DNA from: Pirellulaceae bacterium
GTDB lineage: Bacteria > Planctomycetota > Planctomycetia > Pirellulales > Pirellulaceae
Assembly: GCA_020846515.1 (NCBI GenBank)
Contig: JADLDX010000133.1
Location: 1 to 10,946, forward strand
Length of the DNA stretch: 10,946 nucleotides
Direction: 5' to 3'
In this document: in pieces, positions 1-8,260 of the stretch
How the letters are laid out: each line of letters begins with the position of its first letter
Numbering within the stretch: position 1 is the first letter of the stretch
Translations under genes and position numbers: made by a program
Notes under the pieces: model-generated
What the model saw: the letters and a program-made list of their open reading frames with translations, nothing else
Told to the model about the DNA's origin: nothing
The model's database searches: none

Positions 1-13
1 AACGCGTGATTTT

Positions 14-50
14 CGACCCTCCCTAAGCTGCGCTTGGGAGGGTTAGTTCT
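14..50 (-). repeat. 3'-end stem-loop element, copy 1
   Basis: The arms ACCCTCCC (16-23) and GGGAGGGT (36-43) pair perfectly. They enclose a second stem, AAGC/GCTT (25-28 with 32-35), around a 3-nt loop, with only T24 bulged. Read on the minus strand, the order is AGAACTAACCCTCC, loop, GGGAGGGTCG. The TAA stop of the SGNH/TPR gene (43-45) lies inside the leading AACTAA. Two related copies occur at 8253-8289 and 8419-8455. No T-run follows on the minus strand, so this is not a textbook intrinsic terminator. A role in 3'-end formation or mRNA protection is an inference. Confidence 0.75.
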
Positions 51-2256
51 GGTCGATTTTCTTCAAGGCTTGTGTGGCCTGGTCGTTTTCGGGCGAGCGG
101 GCGAGGACCCAGCGGTATTGATCGCGGGCGGCGCTGATGTCACCCAGTACCGCCAGCACTTGACCAAGGCCCAAATGTGGTTCAATCGCCGTGGGATTCA
201 ATCTGCTCGCCTCTATAAATTGATTCCGAGCCAACGGCCACTCTTGCTGCAACGCATACACCAGCCCCAGTCGATATTGCGCCTGGTAATGATGCGAGTT
301 ATTGGCTATCGCCTGCTGATAATGACTGCGCGCATCCTCCAGCTGGTTTCGCTGCTCAAGTATCGTGGCCAAATTGTAGTGAATGTCGGCAAAGTTAGGA
401 TTCAACTTCAACGCCCGTCGGTACTGTTCCACACATCGCTCTTCGTCTCCCTTGACGGCATAGGCATAACCCAGCGACGCGTGCGCGGCTGCTGCGTAAT
501 CCGGTCGAAGCTCGATGACCTGCTGGTAAAGTTGGATTCCTTTGTCCACCTGCCCCAGTCGTACGCAGGCGTTGGCTGCTTGATAAACCGTCTCGGCATC
601 GTCAGGTAACAACTCCAAAGCTCGCAGGGCAATTCGATCTGCATCCTCTTTTTTACCCGCCCAAGAGTAGACTTTGGAAACATTGCGCAGCGCGGCACCG
701 TGGGCCCGCGAGTCCACGCCGCTCATGATTCGCTCTCGGGCAGAATTATGCTGTGCCTCGCTAAGCCGGTTGGCCAGCCGACCACTGTCATCCGCGTTCA
801 ATTCCAAAATCGTATCGGCCAACAACTTCGCTAGTTCTCCATAAGCATCGATCGTGCAGTGAACATGATCCAAAAACAAAGTATCCCCAGGTAGCCCGTC
901 AGGTGAATTCTGCTCTATCCATTGCACGAAATCGACCAGCGGCATTTGCACGTCTCGTGCAACCGTTCGCACACAATCGATGATCTCTTGCGGGGCACGC
1001 AACGTACAGACATCTTCATCGCGAGCCTTTAAGAAGTCGGACTTTGCCTGCTCGACCTCGCCCATCGCTTGCAATACGCGACCTCGCAAATACAACGTAT
1101 CCGAGTGTCGCGAGTTCAATTCGACCGCTCGGTTGATCAACGGTAAAGCCTCGGAAAACTTACCTCTATCCAATAAAGCTTTGGCCTGCTCGTAGGCCGT
1201 TGTCCAATTCATCAGCGCAGCACCCAATAGCTCGGCATGGCTTTCGCTTTTAAACGGTGAGCATTGTCCGATGTTCGAAGCTGGCGTAACCAAGATGACT
1301 TTTGCATCACGCGCCGCTGCTAGCTGAACCATGCGTCTCAAGTTGTATTCGAAGTGCTCCACGATCTTCTGGCGTTGCTGGTCGTCGCGGTGATAAACTG
1401 TGGGACCCACCGCGCTATCTAACAGCGTTTTCACTTCAGCCGGCAATAGATCCGACCGAGCCTCACCTGTGCTGACAACGCCTGTGCTGACGACGCCTGT
1501 GCCGGCCTCACCTGCTGGCCGACCGACGCTCGTCTCAGTCGCGCGACCAACCACTAGATTTTGAACGGCCGCGAATGTTCTCGTACGACTGGCCAGACCG
1601 CCGAGTTTCAGCAGCAGCGGCGGAGTCTTGAGCAAGTGCGCATAGGTACGTGCTTCCAAGAATTCGTTGTGGCCGGAATAAATGATAAACAAATCCGGTT
1701 CATACTCCAGCAACTCTTCCATCACGGCAGCCACGCGATAACTGGCGTAACTGATGCCACCACAATTAATCACTTCATATTGCCGAGAAGGATCCGCCGC
1801 AGGCAGCAACTCCCGCAGCCAACCACTAAACGAGGTTGGGTCAGCATACGGATGACCATAAGTTGTCGAACCACCCAGGCAAAAAATCCGATACGTGTTC
1901 GGCGCCTTGTGAAACGGAAACTTTTGTTGGTTGAACCAACGCAATTTGCTCGGGGCCGTGACATATAAAGCGGTGCCCGCTGCGGAGTCAATCTGCGCAG
2001 AAGTGACTGAGGCTGTATCGCCTTGCGCTGGATCGCCTGGTACGGGTGGCACTTGCTCAGGCCGCGCGAGTTCGGTGGTCTCCTTGGTGAATAGTGGCAC
2101 GTAGCCAGCAAAGCCCACGTAGGGATCTGTAGTCGCCAACATAGGTTTCCAACCTAGAACTGCCAAGGCCAGCTCTAACAGCGCAAAAAAAACGAGCGTG
2201 AAAACAATCGAGTAGATTGTCTTCTTGTAAATGCTCAGCTTGCGCTTGGTAGGCAT
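43..2256 (-). CDS. Membrane-anchored SGNH/GDSL-type hydrolase with TPR repeats
   Basis: The protein has 737 residues from the chosen ATG. A basic N-terminus (KRK, KK) and a hydrophobic segment at about 13-35 suggest a single membrane anchor with the rest outside the cytoplasm. SGNH-hydrolase blocks follow in order: GGST with the likely nucleophile Ser130, NCGG at about 164-167, GHNE with Asn197, and LDHVH with Asp463 and His466. Such folds act as esterases or O-acyl transferases/deacylases; the substrate here is unknown. About two TPR-like helical pairs (about 350-412) sit between GHNE and LDHVH, and five or so TPRs follow (about 520-725). A longer frame opens with GTG at 2379, but that codon lies inside the hairpin of the 144-bp repeat, so the ATG at 2256 just before the anchor is preferred. 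No clear Shine-Dalgarno precedes it. The last codons, Gln-Asn-stop, come from the 3' stem-loop element. Confidence 0.88.
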   Translation of the reverse strand: MPTKRKLSIYKKTIYSIVFTLVFFALLELALAVLGWKPMLATTDPYVGFAGYVPLFTKETTELARPEQVPPVPGDPAQGDTASVTSAQIDSAAGTALYVTAPSKLRWFNQQKFPFHKAPNTYRIFCLGGSTTYGHPYADPTSFSGWLRELLPAADPSRQYEVINCGGISYASYRVAAVMEELLEYEPDLFIIYSGHNEFLEARTYAHLLKTPPLLLKLGGLASRTRTFAAVQNLVVGRATETSVGRPAGEAGTGVVSTGVVSTGEARSDLLPAEVKTLLDSAVGPTVYHRDDQQRQKIVEHFEYNLRRMVQLAAARDAKVILVTPASNIGQCSPFKSESHAELLGAALMNWTTAYEQAKALLDRGKFSEALPLINRAVELNSRHSDTLYLRGRVLQAMGEVEQAKSDFLKARDEDVCTLRAPQEIIDCVRTVARDVQMPLVDFVQWIEQNSPDGLPGDTLFLDHVHCTIDAYGELAKLLADTILELNADDSGRLANRLSEAQHNSARERIMSGVDSRAHGAALRNVSKVYSWAGKKEDADRIALRALELLPDDAETVYQAANACVRLGQVDKGIQLYQQVIELRPDYAAAAHASLGYAYAVKGDEERCVEQYRRALKLNPNFADIHYNLATILEQRNQLEDARSHYQQAIANNSHHYQAQYRLGLVYALQQEWPLARNQFIEASRLNPTAIEPHLGLGQVLAVLGDISAARDQYRWVLARSPENDQATQALKKIDQN
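1466..1510. repeat. 15-bp tandem repeat inside the SGNH/TPR gene
   Basis: Two nearly identical 15-bp units (1466-1480 and 1481-1495, one difference) are followed by a degenerate third (1496-1510). They encode the GVVST-type peptide repeat at about residues 254-263, in a variable linker after the GHNE block. The 15-bp period keeps the frame, so copy number could change without breaking the protein. Confidence 0.75.
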
Positions 2257-2298
2257 ACGCACGTCGACTGGTCCGATAACCAGATAAAAGACTTTCCC

Positions 2299-2442
2299 AA
2301 TTGGACAACGCCACTTTGAATCGAATCTACAGTGATTCGCTGCTATTTCTTCGACATTAGCCGTATTGGCGTTAGCCACGGTTTTCGCAGAAAAAACCGG
2401 GGCTAACGCCCAGCGGCTGATTCAAATTGGCGCTGTCCAACT
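2299..2442. repeat. 144-bp element with 24-bp imperfect terminal inverted repeats and internal hairpin
   Basis: Positions 2299-2322 and 2419-2442 are inverted copies matching at 21 of 24 positions. Inside, GGCGTTAGCC (2368-2377) and GGCTAACGCC (2401-2410) pair perfectly and continue into CGGTTTT/AAAACCG (2379-2385 with 2393-2399), giving 17 of 18 pairs and a 7-nt loop. The right arm has only 8 bases between its two inverted blocks while the left arm has 45, so the left arm seems to carry about 37 extra bases. No obvious target-site duplication was found. The layout resembles a MITE or a REP-like palindrome; that it is dispersed in the genome is inferred. Confidence 0.7.
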
Positions 2443-2455
2443 AAGCACGTTAGCA

Positions 2456-2490
2456 AAAGATCAGGCAGACTTGGGCCCACGGTGATCTTT
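2456..2490 (-). terminator. Possible weak stem-loop terminator after the DUF1501 gene
   Basis: AAAGATCA (2456-2463) and TGATCTTT (2483-2490) form an 8-bp stem around a 19-nt loop. The stem starts at the stop codon of the DUF1501 gene and on the minus strand ends in CTTTTG. The T-run is short and the stem is A/T-rich, so termination is uncertain. Confidence 0.3.
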
Positions 2491-3904
2491 AAGCTAATAG
2501 TTTGTGGAGCACATCGCCAGCCACATCGGTCAATCGGAATGGACGACCGTTGTGCATGTAAGTCAATCGCTTGTGATCCAATCCCAGTAGATGCAACATG
2601 GTCGCGTGCAGGTCGTGAACGGTTACTGGATCGACAACAGCCTTGTAACCGATCTCATCGGTCTCACCAAAACTGGTGCCCCCTTTGATACCCGCACCGG
2701 TCATCCACGCCATGAAACCTTGCGGATTGTGGTCGCGGCCGTCTTTGCCTTGGGAAACGGGCATCCGCCCGAACTCACCGCCCCATATCACTAAGGTCGA
2801 CTCGAGTAGACCACGCTGCTTCAGGTCGGTTAACAGACCGGATATCGGCACATCGGTGGCCAGGCAATGGCCCGTGTGATTTTTGGTCAGGTCGCTGTGC
2901 GCGTCCCATTCACCGTCGCTGTAGACTTGAACGAAGCGTACACCACTTTCGACCAGGCGTCTGGCCAGCAAGCACTTCGAGCCATACGAACGCGTCTCTT
3001 TGCGATCGATACCATACATGTCGCGGGTCAATTGAGACTCCGTGGAAAAATCGATCATGCTGGTCGCTTCGCTTTGCATGCGGTAAGCCAGTTCGAACGA
3101 TTGAATGCGACCGAGCAACTCCGCTTCGCCGGCCCGCTCCTCTAAGTGCTGGGCATTCAGGCGAGCCAGCAGGTCGAGTTGACGACGTTGGTCATCGCGG
3201 GTGACATCTGGCGGTCGCGTCAAATTCAGGATCGGGTTGCCTTCTGAACGGAACAGTGTGCCTTGATGTGCGGCAGGTAAAAAGCCGGCATGCCAATTCA
3301 GTGGTCCACCTTTTATGCCTTGATTGTTGCCCAGCACCACAAAGCCAGGCAAGTTCTGATTCTCACTGCCCAAGCCATAGGTAACCCAGGCACCAGCGGC
3401 TGGGAAACCTGGTCGTGCAATACCCGTGTTGATCTGATAAAGCGCTGGCACATGGTCATTGGAATCACTGTGCAGCGACTTGATGAACGCGAAATCGTCG
3501 ACGTGCCGCGCCACGTTGGGATATCGATCGCAGACCCACGCGCCGCTTTCGCCATATTGCTTAAACGAGAACGGCGACTTCATCAGTGGACCGGGACTGC
3601 CGTTGAATACGTCGATCGAAATCTTCTGCCCATCGCGGCGTGTCAGTTCGGGTTTCGGGTCAAACAGGTCAACGCTGCTGGGCGCTCCTTCCATGAATAG
3701 CCAAATGATCGATTTCGCTTTGGCTGGATAATGAGCCACGCGCGGTGCCAGGGGATTGCTGGACGTATTGGTAGGTGCGTTGGCATCCGGCACAGGAGCA
3801 TCGTCTGCCTGCAAATGGCCCGAACTGGCTAGTAAATCCGCCAAGGCCAGACTGCCAAAGCCTGCGCCGGCGCGCTGCAATAATTGACGGCGATTAATCG
3901 ACAT
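2489..3904 (-). CDS. DUF1501 family protein, Tat-exported
   Basis: The protein has 471 residues, the usual size for DUF1501. The N-terminus carries a twin-arginine signal (NRRQLLQRAG at 4-13 and a hydrophobic stretch to about 27), which predicts export in folded form. The family has an alkaline phosphatase/sulfatase-like fold. Visible family blocks are the EGAPSSVDLFDPKP region (72-85), YSDGEWDAHSD (328-338), GGEFGR (375-380), GRDHNP (389-394) and VHDLHAT (429-435); their Asp/His residues are candidate metal ligands by analogy. The biochemical activity of DUF1501 proteins is not settled. The ATG overlaps the end of the upstream DUF1553 gene by 11 bp, so the two are probably translationally coupled and act on the same extracytoplasmic process. 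Confidence 0.93.
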   Translation of the reverse strand: MSINRRQLLQRAGAGFGSLALADLLASSGHLQADDAPVPDANAPTNTSSNPLAPRVAHYPAKAKSIIWLFMEGAPSSVDLFDPKPELTRRDGQKISIDVFNGSPGPLMKSPFSFKQYGESGAWVCDRYPNVARHVDDFAFIKSLHSDSNDHVPALYQINTGIARPGFPAAGAWVTYGLGSENQNLPGFVVLGNNQGIKGGPLNWHAGFLPAAHQGTLFRSEGNPILNLTRPPDVTRDDQRRQLDLLARLNAQHLEERAGEAELLGRIQSFELAYRMQSEATSMIDFSTESQLTRDMYGIDRKETRSYGSKCLLARRLVESGVRFVQVYSDGEWDAHSDLTKNHTGHCLATDVPISGLLTDLKQRGLLESTLVIWGGEFGRMPVSQGKDGRDHNPQGFMAWMTGAGIKGGTSFGETDEIGYKAVVDPVTVHDLHATMLHLLGLDHKRLTYMHNGRPFRLTDVAGDVLHKLLA

Positions 3905-6900
3905 AGACGAACTCGTTTAGGCTAAATAAAACTTGGCAGAAGTCAGCCACGGCTTGTTGGCGTATTTGTTCGGCCGGCACTTCGGCCTGTCGCTGTTGAC
4001 GTTCCACCATCTGTGAATCGATAAAGGCAACAGCCCATTCCAATTGCGCGGGTGTGGGTGCGCGTGCCAGGGCCAGTTGATAACTGCGCGACACTAGTGC
4101 TGGCAGTGCCACTGTTGTCGACAGCGTAGCTGTTGCTGGCGGTGTAGCTGGTGCTGGTTTCTGCTGGAGATCGGCTTGTTCTTTCAACAAGCGGTCTGCA
4201 AACTCCTTGGCCACGGTGCGCGCAAATGGATCATTCAGTAAGGCTAATGCTTGTGGTGCCACGGTCGTGCGATCGCGACGTGAACAACTTTGCTGGGCAT
4301 CCGGTTTGTCGAAAGCTTGCAGGAACGGATAAGGCACCACGCGTTTATGGAATAAATAGATCGAACGACGGCGTTGTTCGGGACTGTCTGGAATGTCGGC
4401 TGGGTATTTGTCTTTTAAGTTACGGGCCAACATGGCTTCGTTTGCCACCGGCGGTTTGACTGCCGGACCAAATGCTTTGAGATTCAACGTGCCGCTGGCG
4501 GCCAGCATCGCATCGCGCAGCACTTCGCCCTCCAAACGCTGGGCTGGAAACTTCCATAGCCAGCGATTGTCGGGATCTTGCCTTTGAAACGCCGCTTGAC
4601 TGGACTGTTGATAAACCTGACTGCCAAGAATCTGTCGATGCAATCGTTTCAGACGCCAGCCATGCGTGGTGAAATCATGAGCCAACCAGTCCAGTAGCTG
4701 TGGGTGTGAGGGGGCATCGGCGCGAACGCCAAAGTCGCCCACAGTCCGCACCAGTCCAGGTCCAAAATGATGCATCCAAACGCGATTGACGATGACGCGG
4801 GCTAGTAGAGGTCCAGCTCCCAGCTCTGCATCGGTGATCCACTCCGCCAACGCACGACGTTGTTTCGTACTCGATTGAGCGGGACTGGCCTGGCGCGCCG
4901 ATTGCCAATACTCATCCGGTGATTTCGCACCAGTCATGATTGAAACGAATCCCAATGACACGGCCTGGTCACGGTCGTAGTAGTTGCCTCGCTGAAACAA
5001 CCAAGTCGTCTTTGGCTGATCGCTCAGTTCATGATAGGTATAGACTTTCTGCTTGGCATCGCCCACCTCGATTTCACCTCGTTCACCACCATGAAATGCG
5101 CTGAGCAGGCTGTAGTAATCGCGCGCCGGTATCGCATCATATTTATGGTCGTGGCAGCGTACGCACCCCAAAGTCAGACCCAATAAACCCGTACCTACTG
5201 TCGATACGATGTCGTCCAGTTCGTTGTAGCGATTGCGAAGTCGTTCGTCTTCCATCAATCGATCGGGCAAAGCCGCAAAGGGACCCGCCGAGAGAAAGCC
5301 GACGGCAGCTACCGCCACAGGATCATCGGGTGCGTATTCGTCGCCGGCCAATTGCCAACGTACGAACTGGTCATACGGCATATCCTCATTTAAGGCACTT
5401 ATCACAAAGTCGCGAAAGAGATAGGCATTGGGGCGATCTCGATCACTCTCCTGGCCATCGCTATCGGCATAACGCGCCACGTCCAGCCAATGTCGCCCCC
5501 AACGTTCGCCATAGTGTGGCGAACGCAACAAGCGATCTAGCAGTTGACCATACGCCGCGTCAAAGTCCACTTCGGCCTGACGACAAAAATCGACGACCTC
5601 TTCTGGCGAGGGCGGCAGACCGATCAGATCCAGCGTGACGCGACGAATCAATGTTCGTGCGTCGCTGCGCGCGGCCGGTTTGATGTTGGCCTCTTCCAAT
5701 TTTTTGAGCACGATTCGATCGATTGGACTACGCGACCAATTGGCGTCCTTTACCTCAGGCAACGTTACAGCTTGCAGAGGTTGAAACGCCCAGTGTGTCT
5801 TAGCATGTTCCATGCGAGGATCGGGGATATCGATGCCCGTAGGCCATTTGGCACCTTGGTCGATCCAGGCCCGCAGCAAACCAATTTCTTCCGGTGCCAG
5901 TCCGGAACTGCCTGGCGGCATGGCCGTCTCTTTATCCAACGCAGCCACGTAGTGAATCAAGCGACTCTCAGCACTCTGACCGGGTGTCAAAACCGGACCG
6001 TGGTCTCCACCCTCCAGTGCGCGGCGGCGCATCCCTAAATTCAACCCACCGTCTTCTTTATCTGCGGAATGGCATTCGTAACAATGCTTCTCCAACAGCG
6101 GGCGAATGTCTTTGGCGAAGTCGACTGGACCAGTCTGTGCAGGTGGCAACTTGGCCGCATAGTTCAGCGCACGCGGAACACCGGCCACAAAATTCTGTCG
6201 AACTTCCTCGCTACTAAGTGCTCGAGCATAGATGGCCACCAGGTAAAGCTCGCCTTGCCAAGGTCGATCGCCTGTGACTTCATTACCAATTGTCAATCGA
6301 TAGTCGTCGCTCCAGTTTTCAAACGTGCCATCGATTTGAGAGTCTATGGAAATTTGACCATCTATGAACAGCCGCGTTTGACCAAGACGGGTGCGCGAAA
6401 ACAGAACATGCGTCAGTCTTGTGGACAGAACATCGTCCGCTGTGGCTAATGAGGGTTGGCCATTGTTGTCGCGCTGCGTGGTGCGCAGGCGTACATCGAA
6501 TCGCCCTTTATCTTGCCCAAGAGTAAAATTGCGGAGCGACGTGTCGAGCGACAGAGAGACAATGCGTGCCGGTCCGCTTTGCATAGCCGATTGCGGTTTT
6601 AACCAAACCTCAACGGTTAACTCACCCGAATCCTTAACAGCGCGAATCAGTGGCGTAGCGGGACCATCGGCGGCCAGAGTGACAGCGCTGGACAAGTCCA
6701 GCCTGCCGGATCGAAATAGGACGGTCTGTGGCTTGTCTATGCGCAAGTGAAGTGGCGCTGGCTGGCCGGCTGTGTCACGAACGATTCCCGCTTCCGCATC
6801 CGCCGAGCGTCTGACTCCATCTCCCATGTCAAATGTGTAGAATGCTGCCAGACCTTGAGAAACACGCGCTGGTAACGGATCACTGGACGGTTGATTTGGA

Positions 6901-7079
6901 GAATCATTGCCGCGGCAGTGATTGACCCAACCGACAGTGACCAGATGGAGGGTAGTCACAAGCCAGATGGCAAACCAGGGAAGACCACGCAACCACGCAG
7001 TGTTACGTCGGCGAAATTCAAGGTGGAATAGCAAGGCAACGTCTCCAGACGGTAGGTCGATTTTGTTACCGCTGATCAT
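3894..7079 (-). CDS. LamG-PSCyt1-DUF1549-DUF1553 protein (planctomycete cytochrome-type)
   Basis: The protein has 1061 residues. After an arginine-rich start, a hydrophobic segment (about 33-51) probably acts as signal or anchor. A LamG/concanavalin-like domain (about 75-300, with LFIDGQ at 237-242) is followed by the PSCyt1 domain with the haem motif CYECH (333-337). Next come DUF1549 (about 445-665), including ERWGRHWLDVARYADSDG (525-542) and a second C-x-x-C-H (639-643, CVRCHDHKYD), and DUF1553 (about 740-1061), including NRVWMHHFGPGLV (765-777) and APQALALLNDPFAR (941-954). A Pro/Ala/Thr-rich insert (about 974-993) splits the last domain. These families are expanded in planctomycetes and are suspected of a role in complex carbohydrate turnover; haem binding is predicted, not proven. 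The ATG at 7079 is the first in frame, but a slightly later start is possible. Confidence 0.93.
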   Translation of the reverse strand: MISGNKIDLPSGDVALLFHLEFRRRNTAWLRGLPWFAIWLVTTLHLVTVGWVNHCRGNDSPNQPSSDPLPARVSQGLAAFYTFDMGDGVRRSADAEAGIVRDTAGQPAPLHLRIDKPQTVLFRSGRLDLSSAVTLAADGPATPLIRAVKDSGELTVEVWLKPQSAMQSGPARIVSLSLDTSLRNFTLGQDKGRFDVRLRTTQRDNNGQPSLATADDVLSTRLTHVLFSRTRLGQTRLFIDGQISIDSQIDGTFENWSDDYRLTIGNEVTGDRPWQGELYLVAIYARALSSEEVRQNFVAGVPRALNYAAKLPPAQTGPVDFAKDIRPLLEKHCYECHSADKEDGGLNLGMRRRALEGGDHGPVLTPGQSAESRLIHYVAALDKETAMPPGSSGLAPEEIGLLRAWIDQGAKWPTGIDIPDPRMEHAKTHWAFQPLQAVTLPEVKDANWSRSPIDRIVLKKLEEANIKPAARSDARTLIRRVTLDLIGLPPSPEEVVDFCRQAEVDFDAAYGQLLDRLLRSPHYGERWGRHWLDVARYADSDGQESDRDRPNAYLFRDFVISALNEDMPYDQFVRWQLAGDEYAPDDPVAVAAVGFLSAGPFAALPDRLMEDERLRNRYNELDDIVSTVGTGLLGLTLGCVRCHDHKYDAIPARDYYSLLSAFHGGERGEIEVGDAKQKVYTYHELSDQPKTTWLFQRGNYYDRDQAVSLGFVSIMTGAKSPDEYWQSARQASPAQSSTKQRRALAEWITDAELGAGPLLARVIVNRVWMHHFGPGLVRTVGDFGVRADAPSHPQLLDWLAHDFTTHGWRLKRLHRQILGSQVYQQSSQAAFQRQDPDNRWLWKFPAQRLEGEVLRDAMLAASGTLNLKAFGPAVKPPVANEAMLARNLKDKYPADIPDSPEQRRRSIYLFHKRVVPYPFLQAFDKPDAQQSCSRRDRTTVAPQALALLNDPFARTVAKEFADRLLKEQADLQQKPAPATPPATATLSTTVALPALVSRSYQLALARAPTPAQLEWAVAFIDSQMVERQQRQAEVPAEQIRQQAVADFCQVLFSLNEFVYVD

Positions 7080-7129
7080 AACGCGCCGGTCAATGATCTG
7101 CCAATGCAGCAGCGTAAGTGAGGGGATTT
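7080..7129. promoter_or_regulatory. 50-bp divergent intergenic region
   Basis: This gap separates the divergently transcribed DUF1553 and oxidase genes, so any promoters for both must lie here or reach into the flanking coding ends. I see no convincing -35/-10 pair on either strand. GAGGGG (7120-7125) is a plausible ribosome binding site for the oxidase ATG at 7130. Confidence 0.4.
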
Positions 7130-8260
7130 ATGGCATTTGATTTGGCGGTGATTGGGTGCGGTGGGATCGGGAGCGCGGTGCTTTATCACGCCGCCAAAAC
7201 AGGCGCGAAAGCGATTGGAATCGAGCAATTCCAGCCCGTTCATGATCGCGGCAGCTCCCACGGGCACACGCGTATTATTCGGCAGGCATACTTCGAACAT
7301 CCCGACTACGTGCCGCTGCTGTTGGAAGCCTACCAATTATGGTCAGAATTGGAGCAGAGCGCCGGGCAACAACTGTACGTTCAGACTGGGTTGTTGCAGG
7401 CTGGTCCCGTCGATGGCGAAATCGTGCCTGGCGTTCTGCGCAGCGCGGCCTTGCATGACCTGGCGGTTGATCAACTGACCGCACAGCAGGCGATGGAGCG
7501 ATATCCAATGTTCCGCTTGCCTGCAGATCATATCGCTGCCTTCGAACAACGCGCCGGATATCTATTTGTCGAACAATGCGTCGGCGCTCATCTGCGACTG
7601 GCCGTCGAGGCTAACGCGCAACTGTTCAGCGATACGCGCTTGATCGACTTTGATGCCTCCGGGGAACTAATCCGATTGAATACCGATCGAGGTATCATCG
7701 AGGCTCGCCGCATGGTGATGACTGTCGGCGCTTGGTTGCCGCGATGGATGTCGGCCGTCAACATGCCGCTGACCGTGTTACGCAAGCACCTGCATTGGTA
7801 TCAATCGAACGATCAGCGAACCCAACGCAGCCAAGGTTGCCCCTTGTTCTTTTTCGAAAACGAAATCGGCAGCTTCTACGGCTTCCCAGCCATCGATGCG
7901 CAGTGGGGCTTGAAGGTCGCCGAGCATTCTGGCGGCGAATCGATCAGCGATCCGGCAACGCTGGATCGGACGCTTGAGTCAAACGATTTGGCCCGCATCG
8001 AGCAGTTTCTGGGCGAGTATTTTCACGGAGAGTTGATCCATCAACAACATGCCGTGTGCATGTATACGATGACCAAAGATCAACACTTTCTGATCGATGT
8101 CCATCCGCACGACGATCGCATCTGGCTGGCCGGCGGTTTTTCCGGTCATGGTTTCAAGTTCGCATCGGTGTTAGGCAAACTGGTATCGCAAGCAGCGCTG
8201 GGCAATGGATGGGACGAGCGGCTGAAGTTCTTGAGAGCTGCTGCGCAGCGGCAGAACTAA
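7130..8260 (+). CDS. Monomeric sarcosine oxidase / N-methyltryptophan oxidase family flavoprotein
   Basis: The protein has 376 residues, close to the family's usual 370-390. Members oxidise a secondary N-methyl amine (sarcosine or an N-methyl amino acid) with O2, giving the free amine, formaldehyde and H2O2 in the cytoplasm. The FAD-binding GCGGIG is at 9-14 and Glu32 ends the second strand of the fold. HTRIIRQ carries Arg48 and Arg51, GLKVAEH carries Lys262 and His266, CMYTMTKD carries Cys310 (the equivalent of the covalent flavin cysteine), and GFSGHGFKF carries Lys343. All key residues of characterised monomeric sarcosine oxidase have counterparts, so it should be active with covalent FAD; the exact substrate is open. 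A GTG at 7118 would add four residues, but the ATG at 7130 has GAGGGG just upstream and fits the family start. The gene is alone, and its last two codons and stop fall in the 3' stem-loop element. Confidence 0.92.
   Translation: MAFDLAVIGCGGIGSAVLYHAAKTGAKAIGIEQFQPVHDRGSSHGHTRIIRQAYFEHPDYVPLLLEAYQLWSELEQSAGQQLYVQTGLLQAGPVDGEIVPGVLRSAALHDLAVDQLTAQQAMERYPMFRLPADHIAAFEQRAGYLFVEQCVGAHLRLAVEANAQLFSDTRLIDFDASGELIRLNTDRGIIEARRMVMTVGAWLPRWMSAVNMPLTVLRKHLHWYQSNDQRTQRSQGCPLFFFENEIGSFYGFPAIDAQWGLKVAEHSGGESISDPATLDRTLESNDLARIEQFLGEYFHGELIHQQHAVCMYTMTKDQHFLIDVHPHDDRIWLAGGFSGHGFKFASVLGKLVSQAALGNGWDERLKFLRAAAQRQN

Noticed and set aside
34..609. 191-codon plus-strand open frame
   Set aside because: It lies antisense to the SGNH/TPR gene, whose TPR repeats clearly define the coding strand; the sequence has no recognisable family.
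2257..2379. N-terminal extension of the SGNH/TPR protein from a GTG at 2379
   Set aside because: The GTG and following codons lie in the inverted-repeat element, and the membrane anchor typical of the protein start follows the ATG at 2256.
3290..3700. 136-codon plus-strand open frame
   Set aside because: It is a shadow of the DUF1501 gene on the opposite strand.
5544..6038. 164-codon plus-strand open frame
   Set aside because: It is antisense to the PSCyt1/DUF1549 coding region, which has unmistakable motifs on the minus strand.
7118..7129. GTG start for the oxidase adding four residues
   Set aside because: GAGGGG, the likely ribosome binding site of the ATG at 7130, overlaps this GTG region, and the family starts close to the FAD-binding strand.
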